NCBI GenBank assembly: GCA_002914845.1
Contig: JXTC01000029.1
Coordinates: 640,206-704,205 of the forward strand
Reading direction: 5' to 3'
Length of the DNA: 64,000 nt
Origin: Trema orientale
Lineage: Eukaryota > Streptophyta > Magnoliopsida > Rosales > Cannabaceae
The position numbers and the translations under genes are program-made. Positions within the stretch are counted from its first letter, which is position 1, and each line of letters starts with the position of its first letter. The notes below the pieces were generated by a model. It made no database searches. It was not told the origin of the DNA and saw only the letters and a list, made by a program, of their open reading frames with translations. Shown one piece after another: positions 50,069-60,955 of the stretch.

Positions 50069-50810
50069 AGACAGCTTGACTACGATTTAAGTAAGCATAT
50101 ATTACATATACAATATATAGCAAGAAAAGACAAGCAAAGCATACATATGGAGAACTTTTAGAAAAGGTGGCAACCGCCAACGACGCATTTTTATTTGTTT
50201 ATACTTTGGTAGTTTGAAGAACGCTTTAGAGAAACATTTGTATAATATGTGTAAAGATCAACCTAGAAAATGCTGCCGAAAGAGACCTATGTGTCTCTTT
50301 GAATGATCTGAACGCCCTCCAAAAAAGAAAAAATAAATAAAAAGCAGATAAATATAAATACAATAATAAACCTGAATCCAAAAGAAGAAACAAGACAAAG
50401 CCAACAAAGTACTCGAGAAGATTTAATACTACGTAGCGATAAATAAAAATAAATAAATAAATAAAATAAAAACTGAACTATGATATTTCAGCCACTTTAA
50501 TCATATTTTTCGGCCAATGTAAAATTATAACTTTATATTAAGAATTTATAAAATTCATACTATAATTATATATATCCGTTCATATTTTTGACCGATTTAA
50601 ACCATTAAAAGATGAAATCTACACATTTAACAATATGCTTGGACAACATATCTATAAAACCCGAAAACTTTTAAATTGTATTTTATTAAAGGGTTTTAGT
50701 AAGACTTCTTAGAATTAAAGTATGTTAATTTAAATGTGTGAGGATCTTAAATTTCCTTAATGCGGTGGAATTGGAACAAAATTTTAATTTATGAAAGTAT
50801 AGTTCTTATT
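49260..50810. other. Intergenic, no gene seen
   Basis: AT-rich; a (TG/TA) tract lies at about 50038-50069. No coding or repeat signals recognised. Confidence 0.3.
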
Positions 50811-51068
50811 CTACAAATGATCGGATAAAGCAGTTATAATTTTCGAAAATGCAGAATTCTTGACATCCTTCCTACGAATTTCAAGAAGATATGGAAACCA
50901 CTTTTCTTGCTCTATCTCAGTGTCAATATATAGCCAGAGGAAGTTTGGAGAGGGAGCCACCTTCAGGAAGAAATTCGCAGTTTTGCGTGCCATTCTTTTG
51001 CAAAACCTGTGTGCCATATGGGGAGAAACTCTCAAAAGCAGATTTGATGACACGGTGAGTATGCTCAC
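50811..51068 (-). other. Unrecognised 85-aa open frame beside the Ty3 element
   Basis: The frame has a balanced, protein-like composition (MARKTANFFLKVAPSPNFLW, DTEIEQEKWFPYLLEIRRK), unlike the low-complexity frames around it, and its base composition is less AT-rich than the flanks. The opposite strand is also open over 50860-51072 and contains a good donor-like 'cacggtgagtatg' near 51053. I do not recognise either product. It could be an exon or captured gene fragment; it ends 6 bp before the LTR at 51075. No function is proposed. Confidence 0.25.
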
Positions 51069-51074
51069 TTAGAT

Positions 51075-53236
51075 TGTCACGACTTAAACTCCGGATCAGT
51101 GGCAGAAAAGGAATTTTACATGTGGAAATTCAAAAGTTATTTTCGAAAAATTTATAAAAATAATTTTAAAAGTAAAATTCTCACAGATTTGTGATCACCA
51201 TTAGACGTAGATTGTTAATGAAATTTATTTAAACAAGTCAAGCATCACTATCATCAGTCTCACAATCCAGCACAGTAATTATACAGACCGAGTCTGTGAA
51301 ACAGGTCCTTAAGTGTATAATACAAGCCAAACAAATAACAGAGATCTTTTACATATTTACCAGTTCTCAGAATGGTAACTAGCTCCTCACTACTCAGCTC
51401 CTAAGTCTCCAAAATCACACTGAGCACTACCCGAGAGGGAAAAAGTAAGAGATGAGCATTCACATACTCAGTAGGAATTCAATTATCTTTTGGATGGATG
51501 TAATTTCTCAAACCTGTATGGTTAGTATCTTTAAATCCGTTTATAAATTAAGTTTATAAATCATTGGTATCCAGAATAATCACATATTTAAAATCAAATC
51601 AAAAACCACATTATTGTACATATCATACATTCACAAATATATAAGTGAGCTCTCATCCTCCCATCATGGCCCTGTAATACCTCTGTAGCAGAGGTACCCA
51701 TCATCCTGATACTACCCGTAGGCGTATCAGATAAAATCTATGTAGGGGATTAGGTCTCTCACCTAGCACTGCAGTAACTCACCAGCGATCTAAAATACCG
51801 CGATGCTATAATGGAACTCAAGTGTGTGATCCTATGGTATGTACAACATGTAATAGTTCACCACAACTATGCATCTAATAATCAAATCATGCTTTAAAAA
51901 TCCAACTTGGTATTATTCTAGAATTTACTATACATAGGTAGCACACTGCTGTTTTACCCCATAATTACAATCTAAAAATATGTATAAAATCCACACAGTC
52001 CAATCCCAGTATAATCCAACAATTATCAACCATTAATCAAACCATCATAAAATCATGATTTTTCAACAATAGATTTTAATGCAATTAAAATCCAAAACAG
52101 ATATAAAAATAAGGTAATCGAACCTCTGCCTCGATATGGTAGTAATACCAGGCTAATGATGCTCGTAGAATCCCCCGTTGGTCACTCAGGTGTTCGAACA
52201 GCAATTTTCGGATCCCGGTAAATCCACTTGAAAAAGTGACTTTTCTATCGAAGTCTCAAATGGAGAAATGGAGGCCACCACTAAATTCAGAGCATCCAAA
52301 AATGCTAGGCTAGATATATACCTTGTCAAAAGCGGATCCCGGTGCGGGACCAGCTTGTGGCACGCAAAACGGTGCAATTCTAGGCCACGAAATTCTAATT
52401 TTCGTTCTACTTTGAAACATAGTGGTATTTTGTATCAAAATTCATTTTTCGACCTCACTAAGTCCAAATTCGAAATCGGAATTCAGTTTCGAGGTCCCAA
52501 GCAATAATTAAGCTCAAAAATCTAAAATTTACAATAATACCACTTTTTGTAAATATTTAGAAAAATATTCTCTTTTTCTAATTAAAATTTACTGTACTTT
52601 CGAACACCGTTTTTACTTCTACCAACCATAATTATTCATAATTTTTAACCCTCTTTCACCTTATATATTTAGCTCAGGTAAATAAATTACTTAACCAAAA
52701 TAATCACGTAAATATCACTTTTTACAAAGTTGGTAAAAACGGTAAAAGTGGTGAAAATCTTACCGGAGGTGAGTTAAGCCGTGAAACCACTTAGAGGAGG
52801 TCAGCGACGGCGAGAGAAACTTCCACGTGCTGGCGGTGAGATGGTCGGAGATCGGACGACAAGCATCCGGCCAGAAAACCGGACTGCAGGCGTGACTTTC
52901 GGAGAGATGGATCTCAGCCACCGGAGCTCCGATCCCGGTGAAACTGGTCGGGTTTCGCTCGTCTTCCTCTGAAGAATAGGGGGTTGGCACGTGCACCCAG
53001 CGATGGCGGCATGTGGCGGCGACGAAGCTTGATAGTTCCGGGCATTTTCTTCTCTCCTAAGCCCTCTCTTGTGAAATGATGAGATTCTTTAGGTCCTTTT
53101 ATGAAAATACTGGTCACTGTAGCACCCTAATATAAAATTCAGATATTTTGAATATTTTAATCAAAAATAGGTATTTACGAAAGTGCCACTGGTCTTAAAT
53201 TTACTCAAATACCCTTAAAAAAATTCAATTTTTACA
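51075..53236 (-). repeat. 3' LTR of the Ty3 element (complete)
   Basis: TG...CA borders: 'tgtcacgactt' at 51075 and 'caatttttaca' ending at 53236 on the plus strand. 2162 bp. It includes a GC-rich block at 52760-53060 where several overlapping frames are open but not protein-like. The base run immediately beyond 53236 is the element's polypurine tract. Confidence 0.8.
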
Positions 53237-53257
53237 TCCTCCCCTCCTTAAAGGAAT
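53237..53257 (-). other. Polypurine tract of the Ty3 element
   Basis: On the minus strand 'ctttaaggaggggagga' directly precedes the TG of the 3' LTR, the position and composition expected for the plus-strand primer of reverse transcription. Confidence 0.7.
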
Positions 53258-53509
53258 TTTATCCCGAAATTCGAATATAATATAAGGGTCAAAGTACAAC
53301 TTCAAGTTGAAAATTAAATAAATGAAGATATTTCTTAAACATTTATGTTTCAAGCTCCCATGTGGCTTCGTTTTCCTTTTGGTGTTGCCAGACCTTAACT
53401 AGTAGTATCTCTCTATTTCAAAACACTTTGAGCTCTCTTCTCAGTGTTCGAACTAGTTGTTCCTCATATGTTATGTCCTCCTATAACGGCACTTTCATAT
53501 ACTGAATGA

Positions 53510-54330
53510 CATGTGATGGGTCAGGCATGCACTTCCTGAGCATCGAGACATGAAAAACATTGTGCACTCGGCCCAATTACTGTGGCAAATCCAAGCGATA
53601 TGCTACTGGCAGTAATCTTGAATGGTCTAATATACCTTAGAGCCAATTTGACTTTAAGTCCAAATCTAGTGATCTCACGTGTCGGCGTGACTTTCAAGAA
53701 TACTTGATCACCAATTTCGAACTCTACTTCATGTCTCTTTGGGTCCACATAGCTTTTCTGACAACTCTACATAACCTTGCGTCTTTCTCGAATCTTAGCA
53801 ATCTTCTTAGTAGCCTCTTGTATCAATTCTGGCTCAAGAGTAATGCGCTCCTCTGCATCAGCCCAATACAAGGATGATCTTCATGGTCTCCCATATAATA
53901 CCTCATATGGAGCTATGCTAAGACTGGCTTAGTAGCTATTGTTGTAAGTAAAATCCACCAATGATAGATGATCATCCCAGCTTCCAACAAAATCCAGTAT
54001 ACAAGAGCGAAGCATGTCCTCTAGAATCTGAATAGTCCTCTTAGATTGGCTGTCTGTCTGAGGATGATGGGTTATATTGAGATTCAGTTCTGTTTCTAAA
54101 GCTCTCTAGAACTTGGATATAAATCTTGGATCTCTATCAGAAACTATGTTTGAGGGCACTCCATGCAATCGAATAATATTATCAATATCGAGACGACTGA
54201 GTTTGTTGAGTGAAAAATCAGACATGATTAGTACGAAATAAGCAGTCTTCGTCATTTGATCTACAATCACCCAAACTACGTTATTTTTTCTCCGAGTCAT
54301 TGGCAAACCCATCACAAAGTCCATTATGAC
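53510..54330 (-). pseudogene. Ty3 integrase core and C-terminal part, broken
   Basis: Reading on the minus strand from 54324: MDFVMGLPMTRRKNNVVWVI with VDQMTKTAYF (first catalytic Asp), HGVPSNIVSDRDPRF (second catalytic Asp), then, after a stop near 54105, HHPQTDSQSKRTIQ, where the third catalytic residue is Lys (codon 54040-54042) in place of the family's Glu. A post-integrase stretch follows at 53748-53600 (VEFEIGDQVFLKVTP, RYIRPFKI). No chromodomain is recognisable beyond it. The stops and the missing Glu indicate an inactive enzyme. Confidence 0.8.
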
Positions 54331-54859
54331 CTTATCCCATTTTCACTCCGGTATGGGTAAAGGCTATAGCAGTCCAGCTGGTCTCTAGTGTTCTGCCTTG
54401 ACTTGTTGATAAGTCATGCACTTAGCCACAAAAGTAGCTACATCATGCTTCATAGTTTTCCACCAGTACTATCTTTTCAGATCATATTATATCTTTGTGC
54501 TATCAAGATGTACAACAAACTTGGATTTATGAGCTTCAGTGAGAATAGTCTCTTTAATGTGAGGATCATTAGCTACAACTAGCTTTCCTCTGCAAAGCAA
54601 AAATCCTTCTCTATTTGTACTCTAACCTTCTAATTGTTCACTATTTCTGAGTTGATTCTAGATCGTTCTCAACTCTTAGTCTTGCCATTGACTTTGCTGT
54701 ACTGTCTGGAGAAGTACTGGCATGGCAACAATATTACTAAGACAAGCAACTTTGTCAATCTTGAAGTATTGCAAATTGTAATCTCTAATTGCCACTGAGT
54801 TCTCCCAATCCTAAAAAATAATTATAGCTAACACACCATGAGGTTTTCTACTCAAAGCA

Positions 54860-55320
54860 TCAGCTAAACATTGGCTTTATTAGGATGGTACTGTAGGTCA
54901 AAATCATAGTCTTCCATATACTCAACCCATCTATATTGCCTCAAGTTCAAATCATGCTGAGTGGAAAGATAAATCAAGCTCTTGTGATCAGAGAGCACAT
55001 CAAACTTCACACCATACAAGTAACATCTCCAAATCTTAAGAGCAAAAATCACTGCTGCAAGTTTCAGGTCATGGGTAGGATAATTCTTCTCGTATGGCTT
55101 TAATTGGCGAGAAGCATACGCCACTACCTTACCATTCTGCATCAAGACACATCCCAATCCAGAACTAGAAGTATCGGTGTACAAAACATATGTTTTATTA
55201 CTGTTAGGAACAGTAAAAATAGGTGCAGTTGTCATTCTCTTCTTCAATTCCATGAAGGCTTCTTCACAGTTGTCATCCCACGTGAACTTGATATCTTTTA
55301 TATTTAACTTTATCAACGGT
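54860..55320 (-). pseudogene. Ty3 RNase H domain
   Basis: A 150-codon open stretch encodes the end of the reverse transcriptase connection ([17 protein letters not shown]) and an RNase H domain: [18 protein letters not shown] with the first catalytic Asp, [20 protein letters not shown], then [11 protein letters not shown] and a tail ending in [13 protein letters not shown]. It is the best-preserved part of the element, but it is isolated from the neighbouring domains by stops and frameshifts. Confidence 0.85.
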
Positions 55321-55449
55321 AAGGCAATTCTCAGAAATTCTCCACAAAACGATGGTAGTAACCTGCTAAACCGAGGAAACTTCTTATCTCAGTCACATTC
55401 TTCAGTCTTTCCTACTTTAGAACAGATTTTATCTTAGCAAGATCGACTG

Positions 55450-56000
55450 AAATACCTTCTTGAGAAACATATGCCCCAAGAATTTTACTTCTGTCATCCA
55501 AAAGTCACACTTAGATCTCTTGGCATACAATTGATGATCTCTCAAAATTTAAAGTACAATCCTCAAATATTCAGTATATTCCTCTCGAGTCTTAGAATAT
55601 ACTAAGATGTCACTAATGAAGACAACTATAAACTGATCTAGATAAGGTCTGAATATTCTGTTCATGAGATCCATGAATGCTGCAAGAGTGTTTGTTAGAC
55701 CAAATGGCAAAACCAGGAACTCAAAGTGGCCATAACGAGTTCTGAATGCAGTTTTCGGTATGTTTTCTTCTCAAATCTTCAACTGGTTATAATCCGATCT
55801 CAAATCAATCTTAGAGAAAAATCTTAGTCCACCGAGTTGATTAAACAATTCATCAATCCTTGGCAGAGGATACTTGTTCTTCACCGTAAGCTGATTCAAC
55901 CTTCTGCAATCCATATAGAGCCTAAGTGTACCATCAGTTTTCTTAGCAAACAACACAAGTGCACCCCATGGAGAAGTACTGCCTGATGAATCCCTTTGAC
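55450..56000 (-). pseudogene. Ty3 reverse transcriptase, catalytic motif altered
   Basis: 55771-55956 encodes the palm start: [36 protein letters not shown] and [16 protein letters not shown], the last carrying the first catalytic Asp. Further along, 55600-55635 reads [14 protein letters not shown]; the family has two adjacent Asp residues here, and the first is Ser (codon 55612-55614). The thumb-side text ([20 protein letters not shown]) follows in the same region. A frameshift near 55770 separates the two parts. The enzyme is not expected to polymerise. Confidence 0.8.
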
Positions 56001-56117
56001 AAAAAATCGTCCAGCAAACTTCTCAACTCAGTCATTTCTACTGGAGTCATGTGATAGGCTGGAATAGAAACTGGCTGGGCTCCAAGAATAAAATCAATAC
56101 AGAACTCGATCTTCCTC

Positions 56118-56700
56118 TCAGGTGGTACCCCGGTAAATCCTCCAGAAAAACATCTGGAAACTCGCTAACCACTGATATCTAGGGGTGTTGACGGCAGTCC
56201 CCATATCATCACTCATGGCAAATAGATTCCTGTAACACTCGAGTTTCTTTCTTCCACCTATGCATGCTTTCAAAATCGAACTTAGTTTTAAAGGATTCAA
56301 ACATACTTGATAAATAACAAGACATCCATCCTCAAGCAAAAGAGTAAAACTCTTTTTGAAATAATCAACAGTAGCTCGATATTTGGATAAGCAATCCATA
56401 CCGAGAATTACGTCAAATTATTGCAAAAGCAACACAATCAAATCAGCTAGTAACTCTTTACCGTCAATCAAAATCAGAAAATGACGACATACAGTAGAAA
56501 ACTAGCTACTCCACCTATTAGTGTTCCCAAAGTCAAAATAGGTTCTAACACAGAACATTCTAATCCTAACAATTGAGCAAACAACAAGGATATAAAAGAA
56601 TGCGAAGTACCAGTATCAAATATAATATGAGCTCAAGAGTGTGAAATGAGAATCATACCATCAATGACTCCCTTGCCAGTCTGATTGTGACCATCTTCTA
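56118..56700 (-). pseudogene. Ty3 protease / protease-RT linker region, decayed
   Basis: The open stretch at 56118-56399 (MDCLSKYRATVDYFKKSFTL) matches the segment after the aspartic protease in plant Ty3 polyproteins, where a D-WL-x-Y-A-x-I/V-D phrase is usual. The 56400-56700 part should hold the protease; stops and poor conservation prevent me from pointing to the catalytic DTG/DSG motif with confidence. Confidence 0.55.
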
Positions 56701-56879
56701 TTCCAGTGATAGCAAAGACTTGACCAAAAACTTTCTCATTCCCTTTGTTCCCTCTTCCTTGATCGGGTCGGCTACTACTAGCTCTTGGATCAGTGCTAGT
56801 GTTTCTGCATCCTTCTAGATTACCAGAAACTTACGGAGTCTGAAAATTCTAAGTATAGGCTGAACCATGTGGCCAATAC

Positions 56880-57867
56880 TGGCACTGGTACTGGGAACCA
56901 AAAGACTGCTGGAAAGGAGAAGAGTTAAATGCCTGAGAATGGTTATGGGCTGGTTTCATCTGGTTACCCTGGAATGGTACAGATGCACTTCGGCTTCCCT
57001 GTAGCCCATCTTGATATAAGGCTGGCTTCTGTTAGTGGAATGGACAAGATTTCTTCTGATGGCCCTGCTGGCCGCAATGAAAATATCGACACAATCCAAA
57101 CTGTCCTCTTCCAGAAAAATCGCTACTCTGAGAATTCTGTGATTGCAACTACCCTTGGTTTCTCCTGTTGGCCTTCCTGTCATTACCTCTGTTCCTCAAC
57201 TGTTCTCTCAAAGTTGACTTATCATCAAGAAAGTCTTCTGCTTTCTGTGCTGTAGCAACAAGATCAATAGAGTTGTCAAAATACTGAGTCACAATCTTCT
57301 CAAGGATAGCTGGCCTCAGAGCTTTCATGAACTTGACTATCTAAAAAGTAGGGTCTGTCCCCGGTCCATAAATCGGATATAGCACTCATTCACGGTCAAA
57401 TCGCCTTGCTTGATTCGCTCATATTCTCTAATCATAGTAGATTTATGACTAGCATTAGCATAATGGTCTATGAACAGTCCTTCAGAGACATCCCAAGTCA
57501 TACCAGTCTCCTGTCATGATAGTTTGACAGTTTCCCACTAATTGGCAGCTCTATCTGATAGTTTGTAAATGGCAAAGATTACTCAGAGCTCAGCAGGTGT
57601 CCTGATGGTTGTAAAGATCTTCTTAATATCCCTGAGCCATTTCTCAGCTGCGGTGGGGTCCAGTTTATCATCAAAAGTAAGCGGACTCAACATGATGAAA
57701 TCCTTGAAAAAGCTGGCCTGATGAGCCTCAGGATCTTGTTAAGCTCTTAATCCTGGTATTTCCCGCAAAGCCTCATAAAGATCTGCTAGAGGGTCGGGTT
57801 TTTCTTGTTATAATAGAGGAGTATCAGTTCTTGGCTTTTGCCTCGGTACTCTTCTTCGCGGAGGCAT
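56880..57867 (-). pseudogene. Ty3 gag, broken
   Basis: Starts at Met 57867 (MPPRRRVPRQKPRTDTPLL) and meets a stop within 20 codons. The remainder reads as gag in the same region with further stops: AEKWLRDIKKIF and TWDVSEGLFIDHYA, then a zinc knuckle at about 57035-57095 (CRYFHCGQQGHQKKSC). The knuckle retains Cys-Gly-His-Cys, but the position three residues before the second Cys is Tyr, so the usual CX2C spacing is lost. Nothing here could yield a full capsid protein. Confidence 0.7.
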
Positions 57868-57991
57868 CTTACTAGTTTATATAAATATGCCAAAGTGTTA
57901 TGAGACAATAATGCTAAATTTCAAAAAAAAAATTTTGAAAATTAATTACAATCTAATTTAACGGTATCACATCCTAGGCAGATAAACATCC

Positions 57992-58003
57992 GCTCTGATA
58001 TCA
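57992..58003 (-). other. Primer-binding site, initiator-tRNA-Met type
   Basis: On the minus strand 'tgatatcagagc' lies about 8 bp inside the 5' LTR. It differs at one base from TGGTATCAGAGC, the complement of the plant initiator methionine tRNA 3' end used by many plant LTR elements. Confidence 0.75.
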
Positions 58004-58011
58004 AAATTTTC

Positions 58012-59509
58012 TGTCACGACCCAAACCCCAGGCCAGTGGCAGAAAGGAAATTTCACAAGTAGAAATTCAAAAGTTATTTTTGAAAAATTTATAAAAATAA
58101 TTTTAAAAGTAAAATTTCCACAGATTTGTAATCACCATTAGACGTAGATTGTTAATGAAATTTATTTAAATAAACCAAGCATTACTATTATCAGTCTCAC
58201 AATCCAACACAATAATTATACAGACCGAGTCCGTGAAACGGGTCCTTAAGTATATAATACAAGCCAAACAAATAACAGAGATATTTTATATAGTTACCAG
58301 TTCGCAGAAAGGTAACGTGCTCCTCACTACTCAGCTCCTGAGTCTCTAAAATCACACTGAGCACTACCTGAGAGGAGAAAAGTAAGGGGTGAGTATTTAC
58401 ATACTCAGTAGGAATTCAATTACCTTTTAGATAGATGCATATAGTAGATACCTTTAAATCTTTTTATAAATCAAGTTTATAAATCATTGGTATTCAGAAT
58501 AATCACATATTTAAAACCAAATCTAAAACCACATCATTGTACATATTATACATTCACAAATATATAAGTGAGCTCTCATCCTCCTATCACGGTCCTGTAA
58601 TACCTCTATAGAAAGGTACCCAGCATCCTGACACTGCCCGTAAGTGTATCAGATAAAACTTGCGCAGGGGCCTAGGTCTCTCACCTAGCACTACAGCAAC
58701 TCGCTAGCGATCTAAAATATTGCAATGCTATAATGAAACTCAAGTGTGTAATCTTATGGTATGTACAATATGTAATAGTTCACCACAACCATGCGTCCAA
58801 TAATCAAATCATGCTTTAAAAGTCCAACTTGGCATTATTCTGGGATTTATTGTACATTGGCAGCGCACCGTTGTTTTACCTTATAATCATAATATAAAAA
58901 TATGTATAAAAATCCGTACATTCCAATCCTAATATAATCCAACGATTTTCAACCATTAATCAAATCATCATAAAATTACGATTTTTTATAAATAAATTTT
59001 AATACAATTAAAATCCAAAACAAATATAAAAATCAAGTAATCAAATCTCTACCTCAATATTGTAGTAATACCAGGTAAATGACGCTCCTAGAATCCCTCG
59101 TTGGTCACTCAGGTGTTCGAGCAGCAATTTTTGGATCCCGGTAAGCTCACTTGAAAAAGTAACTTTTTCACCGAGCTTCAAATGGAGAAACAGAGGTCAC
59201 CAGTGAATTCAGAGTACCCCAAAATTGCTAGGTTAGATATATACTTTATCAAAAGCGGGTCCCAGAACAAAACCAGCCTATGGCACCCAAAACGGTGCAA
59301 TTTTGAGCCACGAAATTCTAATTTTCGTTCTACTTCGAAACATAGTAGTATTTTATATCAAAATTCATTTCTCGACCCCATTGAGTCCAAATTCGAAATC
59401 GGAATTCAGTTTCGAGGTCCCGAGCATTAATTAAGCTAAAAATCCAAAAAATACAATAATACCACTTTTTGCAAATATTTAGAAAAATATCCTCTTTTTC
59501 TAATTAAAA
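58012..59509 (-). repeat. 5' LTR of the Ty3 element, truncated
   Basis: It begins 'tgtcacgacccaaac' and matches the first 1.5 kb of the LTR at 51075 with scattered substitutions and small indels. Similarity ends at about 59509 ('ctaattaaaatta'), where the other copy continues to 53236. The GC-rich block and the 'ttttaca' end are missing, so the outer 650 bp were lost or replaced. Confidence 0.8.
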
Positions 59510-60955
59510 TTACAAAATATATAAATTGAACAACCAGTCAAAACACAAAGCATAAAAATATAATTAACTCTTTTCTAAACTTAGATTTAAAAAGTGATAT
59601 TTTAAAAAAAAAAACTTTTAAAATTGGTAATTTTAGAGTGGTAGTTTTCTAAATAATTTTTTCAAAATTGTATTTTCTAGATTAAATTTTAAAAGTAGTA
59701 TTTTTCAAAAATTAACTTTTAATGCAACATCTTAATACAATGTAAAACCAAACATAGTCTATAATAGAATAATACAATACAATACAACTCAATACAATAC
59801 ATTATATTTACAATACAGTGTACCAAACATTATCTAACTGCATTTGCGATTTTGTACTTTAGTAGCATTCGCGAATATGTACTTTAGTAGCATCCCTAAT
59901 GAATATACACCTTTTTACCCTAAAAAAAAATGGAAAACTGAAATTAAATATTGTAATGTTTGTTAAAAGTAGCTATAGTACCTTTAAATTGTAATTTGTT
60001 TTTTCATATGAATATGTGGTTTGAAAAAGGGATTTCGGGATTGATACGTGGTATGAGATTTGGTTATGGAATTTTGATTTATAATATGTGCAATTGAAAT
60101 GTGACGCGTATGGTATAGGAATTACGAGGTTTGAAAGTGGACTTTAAATTTAGTATAGTATATTAAAACTATGGAATTGTAATGAGGTTTGAGTTTGGGA
60201 TTTGATATTTAAGTTTCGTTTATAAGGATATATATGTATGGGTTTTCAGACATGGTTTTATTTATGAACGTGTGAAATATGAAGATATTGTAATGAGTGG
60301 AAAAGAGATGGAAGGAAATAAAAAATAATGTGTGAAAGGTTATAATTGGTACGTGGAGACAACATGAAAAGGAAAGTCATTTTCTTTCCTCATTCCATTT
60401 TCTCTCCATTACAATTAGTAAACATGCAGCAAGTGATAAAAGGTCAGTGAGGACCTTTAACGTACATCTTTATGTGTTTTTCAGCAACAATATGTTCTTG
60501 CTGGTTGTTTTAATCGTCATCTGGTGCAGAGCACAAAACTCAACCAGAGATAGTTATAATCTGTCTACCGTCCTTGATCAGTTATGGTAAATCAAAAGGG
60601 AAATTACGTAAGCTTTTTACAACCTATACAAATTGAAAGTGTGAATCATGATCAGCATTCTCCGTTTCCCAAACTGATTCACATGAAAATGTGTTTTATA
60701 CCTATTTCTTTGCTATATAATAAAAATGATATTTAAAGGAGGAGACTAAAGACCAATAGACCACCCTTGAAAGGCTTTCTTTTTGTTACTGTACACTTGG
60801 TTTACAGAAGTCTTGCTCTCGTTCATATGAACATGCAGCAATGGATGCTTGAACTTCCAAATAAACAATTTCCCTAGTAAATTACAGTGTCTAGCAGCTT
60901 ATCTCTCGAGATGGAGAACATATTTACATATAGAAAGTGCAAGTGAATCTATCCA
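59510..60955. other. Intergenic, 3' flank of the PRAF gene
   Basis: Contains AT-rich MITE-like sequence (59580-59840) and a short tandem repeat at 59829-59892 built on 'gtactttagtagcat'. It also holds the second copy (59985-60280) of a 290-bp repeat seen at 46149. 60300-60955 is unremarkable and will include the 3' UTR of the minus-strand PRAF gene. Confidence 0.4.

Larger units (their letters stand above)
51075..59509 (-). mobile_element. Nearly full-length, inactive Ty3 LTR retrotransposon
   Basis: Two direct LTRs (51075-53236 and 58012-59509) enclose, in minus orientation, a primer-binding site, gag, reverse transcriptase, RNase H, integrase and a polypurine tract. The LTRs begin identically ('tgtcacgac') and run in parallel for about 1.5 kb, but the outer one breaks off at about 59509 and lacks the last 650 bp. 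The order reverse transcriptase, RNase H, integrase identifies the Ty3 superfamily. Multiple stops and frameshifts, plus substitutions at catalytic residues in both the reverse transcriptase and the integrase, show that it cannot move on its own. Confidence 0.85.

Noticed and set aside
59579-59590. 'ttagat' as the partner of the 'tagat' before the Ty3 LTR at 51075 (target duplication)
   Set aside because: The outer LTR is truncated at about 59509, so the true right border is gone; a 5-base match in AT-rich DNA is likely by chance.
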